Assembly: GCF_000177375.1 (NCBI RefSeq)
Contig: NZ_ADFR01000009.1
Coordinates: 1 to 64,000 of the forward strand
Direction of reading: 5' to 3'
DNA length: 64,000 nt
DNA from: Bulleidia extructa W1219
GTDB taxonomy: Bacteria; Bacillota_I; Bacilli_A; Erysipelotrichales; Erysipelotrichaceae
The position numbers were made by a program, and so were the translations under genes. Of this stretch, positions 30,052-39,200 are shown piece after piece; position 1 is the first letter of the stretch, and every line of letters starts with the position of its first letter. Under the pieces are notes generated by a model. The model was not told where the DNA came from, searched no databases, and saw only the letters and a program-made list of their open reading frames with translations.

Positions 30052-31545
30052 TTATTCTTCATCTTCTACTTCATCTGCATCATTTATTTCTTCCTCGCTT
30101 TCAGCTTCAGAAAAGAGATCATCATCTTCCTCCTCTAAGGCTTCAAGTTCTTTATCTTCTTTCTTTTTCACAACCTTAAAATAGTAGCCTGCTCCTAATG
30201 CACCACCTACTACAAGAAGCAAAATAATATAGGTTCCTAAATTACTCTTTTCGTCCTTTTTCTCAGGCTTTACTTCTTCCTTAACAGGTTCTTCTTTTAC
30301 TACTTCCTGCTTTGGTGCTTCTTTTTTCTCCACCATGTTAAGCAAATCATCTTCAGATACTTCCGTAAGAAGCATTACATTCTCACTATCTTCATCATGA
30401 TTGATGATTAAATAAAAGGTCTTACCGTTTTTCGTTTGAAAGGTAATAAACTGCCTTGCATCGGCTGAATGCTTGTCGGTTTCTTTACTATCCTTATTAT
30501 CGCCATGATGAATTGGATAATCCTTATTGGCATTATCCTTATTTCCCGTAACAGAAGCTCTTGCCTTTGACGGAGTGGAAGCTACGCCTTTATTGGTATT
30601 TACATTTTTACTTGTTCCATCCATAGATGAACCCTGATTGTTGTTGGCAGGAATTTTAGGTGTCAGCTTATTCGGATAGCGAACTTCCTTTTCTTTTGTT
30701 TCTGTATGAGATGTATCTTTTGTAGTAGTCCCTGAATTTGTCTGCGAAGTCATTTCTTTCCCACCATTATTTACAGGTGTTTGACTTGAACCTCCTGAGC
30801 TCGCCTTAATTCTGGAAATAGGACTGTTCGGTGTAGTCGGATTAGATGTTACAGGAGACTTATTTGCTTCATTTGCCTTTTTCTCAAGTTCCCTAATCTT
30901 TTCAGTAAGCTTATCCATTTCCTTTTTCATATCTGCTGATAAGTCCTTATTTTCCTTATCTTTTTTAAGCTTATCCTTTAAGCCCTCAATTTCAGCTTCA
31001 AGGTCTTTGATTTTTTCTTTCTGCTTATCACTTATCTTGTTTTTATCCTTGATTTCGTCATTTAATTTATCAAGTTTTTCTTGAAGCTCCTTAGCCTTTT
31101 TTTCCATTTTGGAAATATCGTCTTTACTAAGTTCTGTCTGAGTTTCTTTATCCTTGACATCAGTCTTTGCTATCTTACGAATAATTTCATCTTTTCCATC
31201 ACCCTTTACCTTATAAAATAGAAACTCATCAATGAATTTCATATCATCAGAAAGTATTGGAAGATCTCCACTATCAAGAAGCTGCCCTTTCTCCGCTTTT
31301 ACCTTTTCTTCCTTATAAACTTTTTCATCTTCAAAGATATACTTTACATTCACTTCCACTTCCCTTTGAACAGCTTTATCGTTTGTAGGTATTTCTGTCG
31401 GACTGATAAATGTTGGAATTAGATGCCCTTGTGCAAATACAATCCCACTGCTTGCAACCATTCCAACAACTATGGCGGTAATTATAAACAAAATTCCAAG
31501 TGCTGACGACCAAAATTTCTTATTCTTTCTCAAACTGGTTTTCAT
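30052..31545 (-). CDS. DUF4366-containing ICE surface/membrane protein
   Basis: A 497-residue protein with a signal peptide or N-terminal anchor (LGILFIITAIVVGMVASSGI). A long charged coiled coil (about 140-225, many Lys/Glu heptads) and a Ser/Thr/Asn-rich linker follow. The DUF4366 domain has RQFITFQTKNGKTFYLIINH and VMLLTEVSEDDLLNM. A second membrane helix (LGTYIILLLVVGGALGAGYY) and an acidic cytoplasmic tail end the protein. It is a standard part of Tn1549/CTn5-type transfer regions, where it is thought to join the membrane or wall-facing part of the transfer machine. It overlaps the DUF4315 gene by 26 bases, so the two are coupled. Its precise role is unknown. Confidence 0.82.
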   Translation of the reverse strand: MKTSLRKNKKFWSSALGILFIITAIVVGMVASSGIVFAQGHLIPTFISPTEIPTNDKAVQREVEVNVKYIFEDEKVYKEEKVKAEKGQLLDSGDLPILSDDMKFIDEFLFYKVKGDGKDEIIRKIAKTDVKDKETQTELSKDDISKMEKKAKELQEKLDKLNDEIKDKNKISDKQKEKIKDLEAEIEGLKDKLKKDKENKDLSADMKKEMDKLTEKIRELEKKANEANKSPVTSNPTTPNSPISRIKASSGGSSQTPVNNGGKEMTSQTNSGTTTKDTSHTETKEKEVRYPNKLTPKIPANNNQGSSMDGTSKNVNTNKGVASTPSKARASVTGNKDNANKDYPIHHGDNKDSKETDKHSADARQFITFQTKNGKTFYLIINHDEDSENVMLLTEVSEDDLLNMVEKKEAPKQEVVKEEPVKEEVKPEKKDEKSNLGTYIILLLVVGGALGAGYYFKVVKKKEDKELEALEEEDDDLFSEAESEEEINDADEVEDEE

Positions 31546-31759
31546 TTGTTTTCTCCTTTTTCATTTCTACTTTTTGTCTGTTTACTTTTGCCATCAAATC
31601 ACTGATTGTGATGTTATTTTTTCTGCAAATCGTAATGATTTCTTCATTTTCAAGTTCTTCTTCACGAATAAACAAAGACTCCAATTCTTTATCAATCAGA
31701 GCCTTTTTATCCTTTAACTTCTTTATTTTATTTTTAACTGTTGTGAGTTCTTTTTTCAC
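31520..31759 (-). CDS. DUF4315-family small coiled-coil protein
   Basis: A protein of 79 residues, almost entirely coiled coil (KKLKDKKALIDKELESLFIR), with the family motif ICRKNNITISDLMAKV. DUF4315 proteins are found next to DUF4366 and NlpC/P60 genes in Tn1549-type ICEs. They are probably structural or regulatory parts of the transfer system. It overlaps the next gene and follows the NlpC/P60 gene by 12 bases. Confidence 0.82.
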   Translation of the reverse strand: MKKELTTVKNKIKKLKDKKALIDKELESLFIREEELENEEIITICRKNNITISDLMAKVNRQKVEMKKEKTNENQFEKE

Positions 31760-31771
31760 ATTATTCCCTCC

Positions 31772-33778
31772 TTATCTTCTTACATTTGGCGGAAAACCGA
31801 AACCTACAGGATGATGTTTACAAAATGTTGCAATCCAATCATCTAAAGTGGTTACTCTTATTCGTCCAATGTTATCAATGACCTTACCATCCCCGATATA
31901 GATCCCGACATGACCATAGGTAAGTCCTGCACTGCCTCCACTGCTACTGCTTTCCACTGCTACAAGCATTCCAACCTTTAGTTTTGACCTGTCTGACGTA
32001 AAGGTATAGTTTCGATACATATCACAGGCATTTCCGCCTATATATCCAAGTCCTGCATTTTGATAAACCTGAGATACCCACATGGCACACCAGCCTGCAC
32101 CCGGAGATGGCGTAATGTATGCTGCTCTTACTATTTTCTTTTGAACTTCATCAGATGCCTCATATTCTTTACCTCCACCAACACCTCCATTTGAAGCACT
32201 TAAGTCGCTATTTCCAAATGCCTCTCTCATGTTTCCTTGTGCAACAAATAACGCTTCATAATGCTTTAGATTATCAGGATGGTTTGCAAATACCTTTCGA
32301 ATAATGCTATCCATCTCTTTTTTATGAAGTGTTACAATAAGCTTTTTATACTTATAAGGTTCTTCATGGCTTTCGGTATGTTCATTCCCATTTTTATCGG
32401 TATAAGTTTTTGTAACTGTTCTGTACCTGATTTCTACTTCTTCCCTGTACTCAAGGTCATACATGGATTCAAACAATTCTTTTAGTATGGAATTTACTTC
32501 AAAAGCTTCTTTTACTTCTCCGCACCTTGATGTAATGTAGGATAAAAGCTCATGGACATTATGACCGATGTACTCTGTGTTATTTAAGATGTACTCATCA
32601 TAGCCGGGATGGTTACTTTTAACATTATCAACTTCATTTTGAAGTTCCTTTTCCATAGCAGAAAAGTTCTGATTGATTTCACTTAGAACATTCGGCTTTG
32701 ACAAATAGCTTGTTGTAAGAACTGAACTTGTAGAGTTCGTAAAGCCTGTCATTCCTGTTCCTGCAAAATTAATAAAGAAAGTTCCCAAAATAATAAGACC
32801 TATGAAAATAATCATAAGTCCCTTTGCTTTTCTTACTATAAATTCCTTTGAGCTTTTCAGTGTTCCGATAAGTCCCTCTTTAATTCTATCTCTAATCCTT
32901 GACTTATTCTCCCGACGAATCGCTGCCTTTACTTGATTTTTCTTTTGAATTCTTTTATAGGCACTTGCTCTTTTATACTCATCTGTCTTTTTAAGATTCT
33001 CTTTGGCATCACGAAATTCAAGTTTTGATTTACGCTTCCTTATTTTGTAATCCTTTTTTGTAAGGTCACAGCCTTTTTTCGCTCTTTTCCTATTTGAGTA
33101 ATTCTTTATGCCATGAATTAGTTTAGAGCTTGCGTCCGCTGTCTTTTCTCCTGCTTCTACCCCTTTATTTTCATCACTTCCATGAGATAAATAATCTCTT
33201 ACCGTTTCACTTCCTTTGGCAAGTCCAGAAAGTGCAGATACTTTTACCATATCTTTCTTTAGCTTTTTCTTCTGCTCTTTATAAATACTGCTATGAACTT
33301 TTTTGCTTGCAGTATCTTTTCCAGTCTTTTTATCTTCAGGTTTATTCTCCTTTAACACATCATCCTTTTTCCTTGTATAAAGGCTTTCGGTATAGTTTTT
33401 TCTCTTATAATTTCTCTTTTGAGCTTTTTGGCTTTTTGAGAAGCTATTTGTATTTTCTGCTTTATGATGAAGATTATCCTCGACATCATAGGTTGACTCA
33501 AAATAGTCGCTATCCCTAAAGTCATTGTCGTATCTGTCTATAATCCCATCATTATCAAGGTCTTTTCCTAAAGGATTATCATCGTCATTTATCTTACTTG
33601 TCTTTTTATGAACTTTATCCTGAAATCTCTCTTTATCGTGGACTATCTTCCCCCTATAATCATCGTTATGCTTTAGTTTACTTTCTTCAGGTGTAATGCC
33701 AGTTTCACTATGGAGAATTTCCCTTTCAATACTTGCCTTATGCCTTTCCTTGAAATCCTTTTTCAGCTTCTTTCCCAT
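31772..33778 (-). CDS. NlpC/P60-type cell-wall hydrolase of the ICE (CD1108-like)
   Basis: A protein of 668 residues. The first 300 residues are cytoplasmic and highly basic, with an EF-hand-like segment at about 70-105 (DLDNDG, DRYDNDF). A membrane helix at about 320-340 (GLMIIFIGLIILGTFFINFA) puts the rest outside. The C-terminal 130 residues form an NlpC/P60-like peptidase with the catalytic Cys in GAGWCAMWVSQVYQ and His in YGHVGIYIG. Such enzymes cut peptidoglycan stem peptides and open the wall for the conjugation channel. It lies between VirB4 and DUF4315 genes, as is usual in CTn5-type ICEs, with three bases separating it from virB4. The EF-hand-like segment is shared with the giant helicase C-terminus. 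Confidence 0.85.
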   Translation of the reverse strand: MGKKLKKDFKERHKASIEREILHSETGITPEESKLKHNDDYRGKIVHDKERFQDKVHKKTSKINDDDNPLGKDLDNDGIIDRYDNDFRDSDYFESTYDVEDNLHHKAENTNSFSKSQKAQKRNYKRKNYTESLYTRKKDDVLKENKPEDKKTGKDTASKKVHSSIYKEQKKKLKKDMVKVSALSGLAKGSETVRDYLSHGSDENKGVEAGEKTADASSKLIHGIKNYSNRKRAKKGCDLTKKDYKIRKRKSKLEFRDAKENLKKTDEYKRASAYKRIQKKNQVKAAIRRENKSRIRDRIKEGLIGTLKSSKEFIVRKAKGLMIIFIGLIILGTFFINFAGTGMTGFTNSTSSVLTTSYLSKPNVLSEINQNFSAMEKELQNEVDNVKSNHPGYDEYILNNTEYIGHNVHELLSYITSRCGEVKEAFEVNSILKELFESMYDLEYREEVEIRYRTVTKTYTDKNGNEHTESHEEPYKYKKLIVTLHKKEMDSIIRKVFANHPDNLKHYEALFVAQGNMREAFGNSDLSASNGGVGGGKEYEASDEVQKKIVRAAYITPSPGAGWCAMWVSQVYQNAGLGYIGGNACDMYRNYTFTSDRSKLKVGMLVAVESSSSGGSAGLTYGHVGIYIGDGKVIDNIGRIRVTTLDDWIATFCKHHPVGFGFPPNVRR

Positions 33779-33781
33779 AGG

Positions 33782-36211
33782 CTACCTCACTTCTTCCGGC
33801 TTGGTAGTCATCTTCTGATATAAAATTGTATCTTTCGGAAACTTATCAAGGAAAGGCACAATGGTATTTCCAAAGAAAAGTAGTCCCTCACCTTCATTTG
33901 AATTAGTAACATATCTGAGCTGTGGAAGTGAGATTTTAAGTTTTCTTGCAAGTATCTCTCTATCTCCTGATGCTTGATTAAGCATTAAGACAAAGTCTGT
34001 ATTGTCAAAGATATTTTCTATCTCATTACTCATAAGTAGGTCTTTGACATTCTGCGTAATACCTGTTGGAATACCTCCCCATTTACGAAATCTTTTCCAA
34101 ATCTCTACGGAATAGGATGCTGTCTGCTCATCTTTTAAAAGCAAATGGAACTCATCGATATAGTACCTTGTAGCCTTGTTTCCTCTGTTTTGTGACACCT
34201 TATTCCACACCTGATCCTGAATAACAAGCATTCCTATTTTCTTTAGCTGACTTCCAAGTTCTTTAATATCAAAGCAAAGGAGCTTCTTATTTAAGTCCAC
34301 ATTTGACCTGTGATTAAAGACATTAAGAGAACCTGATACATATATTTCCATCTCTGTTGCCAGCTTCTTACCAACCTTTTCCTCCTGTCCTTTTAACATA
34401 TCGTATAGGTCTTGTAGTATTGGCATATTACAAGGCTCTGGGTTTTCAAAATACTTTTCATAAATTTTAGGCAGACATCTATCTATAACGGACTTTTCTT
34501 CTGCTGTAAGCCCACTACCGCCAACTACAAGCTCAAGCATAGACATAATGAAATTTGCCTTGTCTTTAAGAGGTGCGTCCCCATCACCGTAGTTCATATT
34601 TATATCAAGGGGATTTAAGTAGTCTTTTGATTTACTGCTGACTTTTATCACTTCTCCCTTAAATTGTCTTACAAGGTTTCCGTACTCTCCTTCCGGATCG
34701 CAGATAATCACATCATCATCCGTTACTAAAATCGCATTTGCCATCTCTCTTTTGGCACTAAAGGACTTACCACTACCCGGAGTTCCTAAAATTAAGCCGT
34801 TCGGGTTTTTAAGTTTCTTTCTGTCCGCCATAATGAGGTTATGGCTCAAAGCATTTAGTCCATAGTACAGACTGTTACTTGAGTTGATAAAAAGTTCCTC
34901 TGTGGTAAAGGGCATAAAGACTGCTGTTGATGAACTTGTCAGTCCTCTGTCTATTTCAATCTTATTTACTCCAAGAGGCAGCACACTCACTAAACCTTGT
35001 TCCTGCGTATGGTCAAGCCTTTTTATTTTACAGTTGTGCTTATTGGCAATAGAGCTTATCTGAGCGATAGTGTTATCAAGCTTTTGCACTGTCTTTGCAA
35101 AGTTCATAAAAACAATACTTACCACAAACATACGCTCATCTCTTGTCTGCAAATCTTTTAAGAGGCTCTTTACATCTTCTCCATAGGTAATTAAATCACT
35201 TGGGAGAATATCCATATCATAACCTGAGCGAACCGCCTTTTTGTTTTCTTCAATCCTCATCTTATCAATATCAGTGTTTTTTCTTTTTACCATCTTGATG
35301 GCTTCAGACTGGTCAATCGCCCTTATATGAAAAGAGATATTGATGTTATCATCAATATCCAAAAACTCCGAAAGCATACGGTCGGACAGTTCACTGGCAA
35401 GGATTTGAAAATGACTTGTTGCACCGATGAATTTTCCAAACTTAAAGTATCTGCTTGGCATAAAATTAAATTCATCCGGCACGATATATGTTTTGGTACC
35501 TTCTTTTTTCTTTAAATCTTTGTAGGAAAATTCAAATGTTTTATTTGGATTTAAAACATCATGAAGTATCTTTAGCCTTTCTTCTCCGTTTAGGCTTTCT
35601 GCTCTCACACCCATGCTCTTTAGATTAGATAATATATCCATCTCCAGTCTTTCAAGTTTTGATGTTGCCTGCTCTAAATTATCCGCTTCCACTGTAAAGG
35701 TTACATACTTTGATTTTTTAAGTCCGTTATTTCCCTTTACAATCTGGCTTTTAAGCATCTCTCTAAATTCAAAGCGTATATCGTCAAAACCGTCCTTTTT
35801 ATCCGGTATCTGAATTGCCGACTTCATTTCTTCGTTTCGTCCGAGCTGATTGATATATGAAAACTCAATGCTGATGCTTGGATCGAAAGAGTTTAGGAAG
35901 TTTGCAAACTGATTAAAAATCAAGTCCCTATCTTCATCTAAAGCAAGCTGATAGTTAATGTCCTGAAAGGCTATACTTTTACTGAAGTGCTTTTCATCAA
36001 GCTGGCATATTCCGCTTTTTAGAAGCCTTAGATAGGGAATGGTATCTTCTACCGTATATCTTTTCGGTTCTTTCTTAAAGATAAGGTCAAGGATTCCTCC
36101 CTTATCTTTTTTTGACTTGCAATTACTTTTCTTTAAGTCCCGCTTTTGACTTCTCAATGCCTTTTCGTTTTGCATGAGTTTTATTTGCTGAATTTTTCTT
36201 TTCTTGTTCAA
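33782..36211 (-). CDS. virB4: VirB4-type ATPase of the ICE transfer channel
   Basis: An 809-residue cytoplasmic ATPase that powers assembly and substrate transport of the type IV secretion system. Walker A is ILGTPGSGKSFSAKRE near residue 475, and Walker B is RYYIDEFHLLL near 686. The N-terminal half matches the TraC/VirB4 core (IAFQDINYQLALDEDRDLIF). The start is TTG at 36211 with AGGAGG six bases upstream, so the gene overlaps prgI by 89 bases. This is long but supported by the ribosome binding site. It lies between prgI and the NlpC/P60 gene. It should work with VirD4, which here is disrupted by two insertions. Confidence 0.9.
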   Translation of the reverse strand: MNKKRKIQQIKLMQNEKALRSQKRDLKKSNCKSKKDKGGILDLIFKKEPKRYTVEDTIPYLRLLKSGICQLDEKHFSKSIAFQDINYQLALDEDRDLIFNQFANFLNSFDPSISIEFSYINQLGRNEEMKSAIQIPDKKDGFDDIRFEFREMLKSQIVKGNNGLKKSKYVTFTVEADNLEQATSKLERLEMDILSNLKSMGVRAESLNGEERLKILHDVLNPNKTFEFSYKDLKKKEGTKTYIVPDEFNFMPSRYFKFGKFIGATSHFQILASELSDRMLSEFLDIDDNINISFHIRAIDQSEAIKMVKRKNTDIDKMRIEENKKAVRSGYDMDILPSDLITYGEDVKSLLKDLQTRDERMFVVSIVFMNFAKTVQKLDNTIAQISSIANKHNCKIKRLDHTQEQGLVSVLPLGVNKIEIDRGLTSSSTAVFMPFTTEELFINSSNSLYYGLNALSHNLIMADRKKLKNPNGLILGTPGSGKSFSAKREMANAILVTDDDVIICDPEGEYGNLVRQFKGEVIKVSSKSKDYLNPLDINMNYGDGDAPLKDKANFIMSMLELVVGGSGLTAEEKSVIDRCLPKIYEKYFENPEPCNMPILQDLYDMLKGQEEKVGKKLATEMEIYVSGSLNVFNHRSNVDLNKKLLCFDIKELGSQLKKIGMLVIQDQVWNKVSQNRGNKATRYYIDEFHLLLKDEQTASYSVEIWKRFRKWGGIPTGITQNVKDLLMSNEIENIFDNTDFVLMLNQASGDREILARKLKISLPQLRYVTNSNEGEGLLFFGNTIVPFLDKFPKDTILYQKMTTKPEEVR

Positions 36212-36512
36212 GGTAAACCTCCTTTCTCACTCTCTTTTTTGGCTGATAAAACTTATGAAGGTAGATATGCTTAAAATATTTCTCAAAGGTCAGTCCGTCC
36301 TTTTCAAATAGTGTGATGAAAAAGATAGGAAGCGTGGACACGATAAGGAATATGACAGCTATGTCATTTGGCACAAGCTTCCTCATAAATAAATATACTG
36401 GTATTCCAACCAGTCCTGCAAGTGTGAAGCCTATGAGCTGCCTTTTCGTTAGGTTAAAAGCAACCTTTGTCTTTACCCTATTTAAGTCTTTAGGGATTGG
36501 TACATACGCCAT
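36123..36512 (-). CDS. PrgI-family membrane protein of the ICE
   Basis: A 129-residue protein with the PrgI-family start VPIPKDLNRVKTKVAFNLTK followed by RQLIGF, two membrane helices (FTLAGLVGIPVYLFM and VIFLIVSTLPIFFITLF), and a basic C-terminal tail with PKKRVRKE. PrgI proteins are VirB3-like partners of VirB4 in Gram-positive transfer systems. A clear GGGAGG precedes the ATG. Its end overlaps virB4 by 89 bases, and the C-terminal tail is therefore encoded in two frames. The overlap is best taken as a tight packing of the operon. Confidence 0.85.
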   Translation of the reverse strand: MAYVPIPKDLNRVKTKVAFNLTKRQLIGFTLAGLVGIPVYLFMRKLVPNDIAVIFLIVSTLPIFFITLFEKDGLTFEKYFKHIYLHKFYQPKKRVRKEVYLEQEKKNSANKTHAKRKGIEKSKAGLKEK

Positions 36513-36515
36513 ATC

Positions 36516-36779
36516 TTACCTCCCATCTTCTTTACCCTTTGACAGCTCCTCAAAGTGTTCATATACAGAGCCGATTTCTTCCTGAATACTCTCTATCTGT
36601 TCATTCGTACTTTTGTTATATCTTTCCTGCATTAAGCAAAAATCATTATGGCAGCGACCGATGTCATCTGTTCTTTCTTCCAATTCTTTTACCTTGTTAT
36701 GAAGCCTGATTCTATCAATTATCGCCATAATACCTGCTCCAATTATTACTGCTGTAAATGTTGTTTTTCTTTTGTTCAT
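36516..36779 (-). CDS. Small ICE membrane/coiled-coil protein
   Basis: A protein of 87 residues with a short hydrophobic N-terminus (FTAVIIGAGIMAIIDRIRL) and a predicted coiled coil (LHNKVKELEERTDDIGRC). I do not recognise a named family. Its place between VirB6-like and PrgI genes, with short spacing on both sides, makes it part of the transfer operon. It could be a structural or lytic-complex accessory protein. Confidence 0.65.
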   Translation of the reverse strand: MNKRKTTFTAVIIGAGIMAIIDRIRLHNKVKELEERTDDIGRCHNDFCLMQERYNKSTNEQIESIQEEIGSVYEHFEELSKGKEDGR

Positions 36780-36796
36780 CCTATCATTCCTTTCTT

Positions 36797-37660
36797 TTAG
36801 TGTGCATTTAATACGCTTTTGGCCAGTGTTCCGCTCTTTAGCATCATTAACCCCAGCAAAACCGCATAGCCAAGTATCGTCATGGTGCTTGTGTGTATAT
36901 CTGTTATCTTAATTGTCTTAACTAATACTGCGTATATTCCAAGACAAACCATTAAAAAGAGTCCCTGTAGTCCAAGTGCAAATAGTCCTTTGATGTAGTT
37001 TGTTCCAATCTGTCCCCACTCCTTGTTTCCCATTGTGGCAAATGGAATGGCTGAAACTGATGAGTAAACATAAATCTCAAACATTCTTCCATAAACTACA
37101 AGCATAATCACAACGGATATTACCTGTATAGCAACCTTTATGAGTGAGGTTTCAAAGAGAATCATGACAAGTTCTCCAAGTCCCTTTTCTTTTAGGGTAT
37201 CCATCATTGCCACTATCTGATCTCCGGAAACGGTGGCAGAGGTATTTATCACCCCTGCCGCCTTATTTACCATGTGCTGTGCCACATCAAAAACTGCCAT
37301 TGAAAACTCAAAGGCATGGGATACTAACCATACAGCGATCCACATCTTGATGATGTACTTGAAAAATTCAAAGGTATCTGTATCGTGCATATTGTTCTTT
37401 TGCATTACCATATTGATAAGCTCGATACAAAGAACTGCTGTGATGATTAGTCCCGCTATTGGAATGATAACGGAATCGTTAATGCTTTTGATAAAGGCAA
37501 ATACATCTCCGTTCCACCCCATAGGCGTTTTACCTACATCTGTTGCAACCGCACCAACTTTATCGTTGATGTCAAGAAACATGGACTCTAAGTTTGCTTG
37601 GATACCGCCCAGTAGAAGTTCCTTAAAGAATTCTTCTATCTTGTCGAATATTCCAAACAT
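36797..37660 (-). CDS. VirB6/TrbL-like channel protein of the ICE
   Basis: A polytopic membrane protein of 287 residues with about six hydrophobic helices, for example VIIPIAGLIITAVLCIELIN and VISVVIMLVVYGRMFEIYV. It starts MFGIFDKIEEFFKELLLGGI, a pattern typical of the CD0411-like VirB6/TrbL family in Tn1549/CTn5 elements. VirB6 proteins form the inner-membrane channel of type IV secretion systems. The gene follows the Maff2-type gene by 19 bases. It is intact here. Confidence 0.85.
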   Translation of the reverse strand: MFGIFDKIEEFFKELLLGGIQANLESMFLDINDKVGAVATDVGKTPMGWNGDVFAFIKSINDSVIIPIAGLIITAVLCIELINMVMQKNNMHDTDTFEFFKYIIKMWIAVWLVSHAFEFSMAVFDVAQHMVNKAAGVINTSATVSGDQIVAMMDTLKEKGLGELVMILFETSLIKVAIQVISVVIMLVVYGRMFEIYVYSSVSAIPFATMGNKEWGQIGTNYIKGLFALGLQGLFLMVCLGIYAVLVKTIKITDIHTSTMTILGYAVLLGLMMLKSGTLAKSVLNAH

Positions 37661-37679
37661 CTAAGCTCTCCTTTTCTTC

Positions 37680-37895
37680 TTAATTGAGTACGTTGGCAAG
37701 TAGTGGAATGAGCTTAAGTCCGATAAGAACGATCCCTCCTCCAGCCATAAGCTGCTTAATACCCTGGCTCTTAGCACCGGGATTGTCATTACCATATCCT
37801 TCCATCAAGTTGATGACGCCCCATGCTCCAAGTCCTGCACCTACTGCCATAACCAAAATCTTTAATACATTAACTGCCTGTGTAAAAAATGCCAT
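37680..37895 (-). CDS. Maff2-type small membrane protein (pilin/VirB2-like)
   Basis: A 71-residue hydrophobic protein with two helices flanking a Gly-rich loop: AVNVLKILVMAVGAGLGAWG and LMAGGGIVLIGLKLIPLLAN. It matches the Maff2 family of ICE proteins located between VirD4 and VirB6-like genes. By size and topology it could be the VirB2-like subunit of the transfer apparatus. This role is inferred from position. Confidence 0.82.
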   Translation of the reverse strand: MAFFTQAVNVLKILVMAVGAGLGAWGVINLMEGYGNDNPGAKSQGIKQLMAGGGIVLIGLKLIPLLANVLN

Positions 37896-37898
37896 AAG

Positions 37899-38210
37899 TT
37901 ATTCCTCCTCGTTTTCTTCTTTCTTTTCAATCTTGTTATATGACTTCACTACAAAGTTTTTGTAAGTCTTTCCCTCTTTTTCACGCTTCTTAAAGTAACC
38001 AAAGATATGAATTAAATCACCTTTTTCAAAGTCCTTTGCTTTCTCAGCTTTTTCTCCATAGGCTGCACAGTTAATATACTCCTTGCTTTTACCGTACTTT
38101 TTTATAAGCGTGAAGTTTGCAACTTCTACTTTCTCTCCTTCATTTTCAAAACTTGAGAAAGTAGGCTCTGCCAATAAGTTGGCGTTGATGTTAATCATTT
38201 CCTGCTTCAT
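37899..38210 (-). CDS. Small SSB-like OB-fold protein of the ICE
   Basis: A 103-residue protein with an OB-fold pattern: NINANLLAEPTFSSFENEGE, then VANFTLIKKYGKSKEYINCA, and AYGEKAEKAKDFEKGDLIHI. It resembles a truncated single-strand DNA-binding protein and is related to the longer one at 16941-17600. It lies between virD4 and the Maff2-type gene, separated from the latter by three bases. It probably coats ICE DNA during transfer. Confidence 0.75.
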   Translation of the reverse strand: MKQEMININANLLAEPTFSSFENEGEKVEVANFTLIKKYGKSKEYINCAAYGEKAEKAKDFEKGDLIHIFGYFKKREKEGKTYKNFVVKSYNKIEKKEENEEE

Positions 38211-38234
38211 TAAAAATTTCTCCTTTTCAATTCA

Positions 38235-38270
38235 ATAAAAAAGCGACTGGAGTATTTCTTTTCCAATCGC
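38235..38270 (-). terminator. Terminator between virD4 and the SSB-like gene
   Basis: GCGATTGGA and TCCAGTCGC form a 9-bp stem with one G-T pair, followed by six T on the minus strand. It may limit read-through from virD4 into the downstream transfer genes or act as an attenuator. Confidence 0.7.
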
Positions 38271-38342
38271 TGATACTCTTTCTATTTAGTTTTTTCTTAG
38301 TGGGACTTCTGATCCTTATCATCTTGCCTCCTGATTTTGAAT

Positions 38343-38375
38343 AAAAAAAACAGCAAATCTTTTTAAGACTTACTG
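38343..38375 (-). terminator. Terminator hairpin containing the virD4 stop codon
   Basis: CAGTAAGTCT and AGATTTGCTG pair, followed by eight T on the minus strand. The virD4 stop TAA lies in the ascending arm. The same hairpin design is seen at 44331, 59424 and 62665. Confidence 0.7.
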
Positions 38376-39170
38376 CATTCTTGTAATAACCGTTTCTCTA
38401 TTTAATTTTGCTTTTCCTTTTCGCTTCATGTAACTTTCTATATCAAACAAATTCTTCTTATCATAGTCCTCAAGTAATCTATAGTTCTTATGCTTTGTAA
38501 TATCGAATTTGTCTGATAGAAATGGTCTGACACCACGAAGCTGAAAAATACATTTGCTACCGTCCATTACGGTAATCTCATCTTGGCTCATAAGCTCCTT
38601 ACCTGTCTTTTGGTAATTAAGTCCAAAGCTCTTTTGATTACTCCTTGTTTCCGATGTGTTATATAAATCTATCGTTTCTTTTCCCAGTGTTTCAGAAAGT
38701 TCCTTTAATGTGGTCTTTTCTTTGCCACCAAGGAATATGGTAGAGTCACAATTTCCAACAATTGTATCTGCATTATCTTTATATATTGCCTTTAATTGTG
38801 ATTGTGCCTGTAAGATAATACTTGCTGATATTTCTCTGGAACGGATTGTTGCAATTAACTTCTCAAACTTAGGTATTAAACCAATGTTTGCAAATTCATC
38901 AAGCAAGCATCTCACATGGACAGGTAATCGTCCGCCATATACATCATCGGCTTTATCACATAAAAGGTTAAATAGCTGCGAGTACATAATTGACACTACA
39001 AAATTAAAGGTGTCATCAGTATCCGAGATAATAACGAAAAGTACTGTCTTTCTATCTCCAAGAGTATCAAGCTCAAGCTCATCCTCTTTCATCAGTTCCC
39101 TAAGTTCCTGAATATCAAAGGGAGCAAGCCTTGCCCCACAGCTAATAAGAATAGATTTTGCTGTTTTTCC
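38370..39170 (-). pseudogene. virD4: virD4 coupling protein, C-terminal half, cut by element A
   Basis: The frame encodes the C-terminal part of a VirD4/TraG-type coupling ATPase. It starts at the junction with GKTAKSILISCGARLAPFDI, then DTLGDRKTVLFVIISDTDD, Walker B-like CLLDEFANIG, and ATIRSREISASIILQAQSQL. The matching middle part lies at 58752-59190, on the other side of element A. Joining the two at GGA restores KLAAGKTAKSI in frame. VirD4 recruits the relaxosome and feeds DNA to the channel. In this state the protein cannot be made, unless a short product starts internally at the ATG at 39092. The ICE should therefore be transfer-deficient until element A (and B) leaves. Confidence 0.9.
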
Positions 39171-39200
39171 TGTAACAACTTGTCAAGGACTTTCTAATCA
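39168..39200. other. Left junction (att site) of element A
   Basis: virD4 sequence ends at TCC (39168-39170) and element A begins TGTAACAACTTGTCAAGGAC. The TCC is repeated at 58752-58754. On the minus strand the shared core is GGA. It contains the GA dinucleotide used as crossover by TnpX/TndX-type recombinases. Confidence 0.85.
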
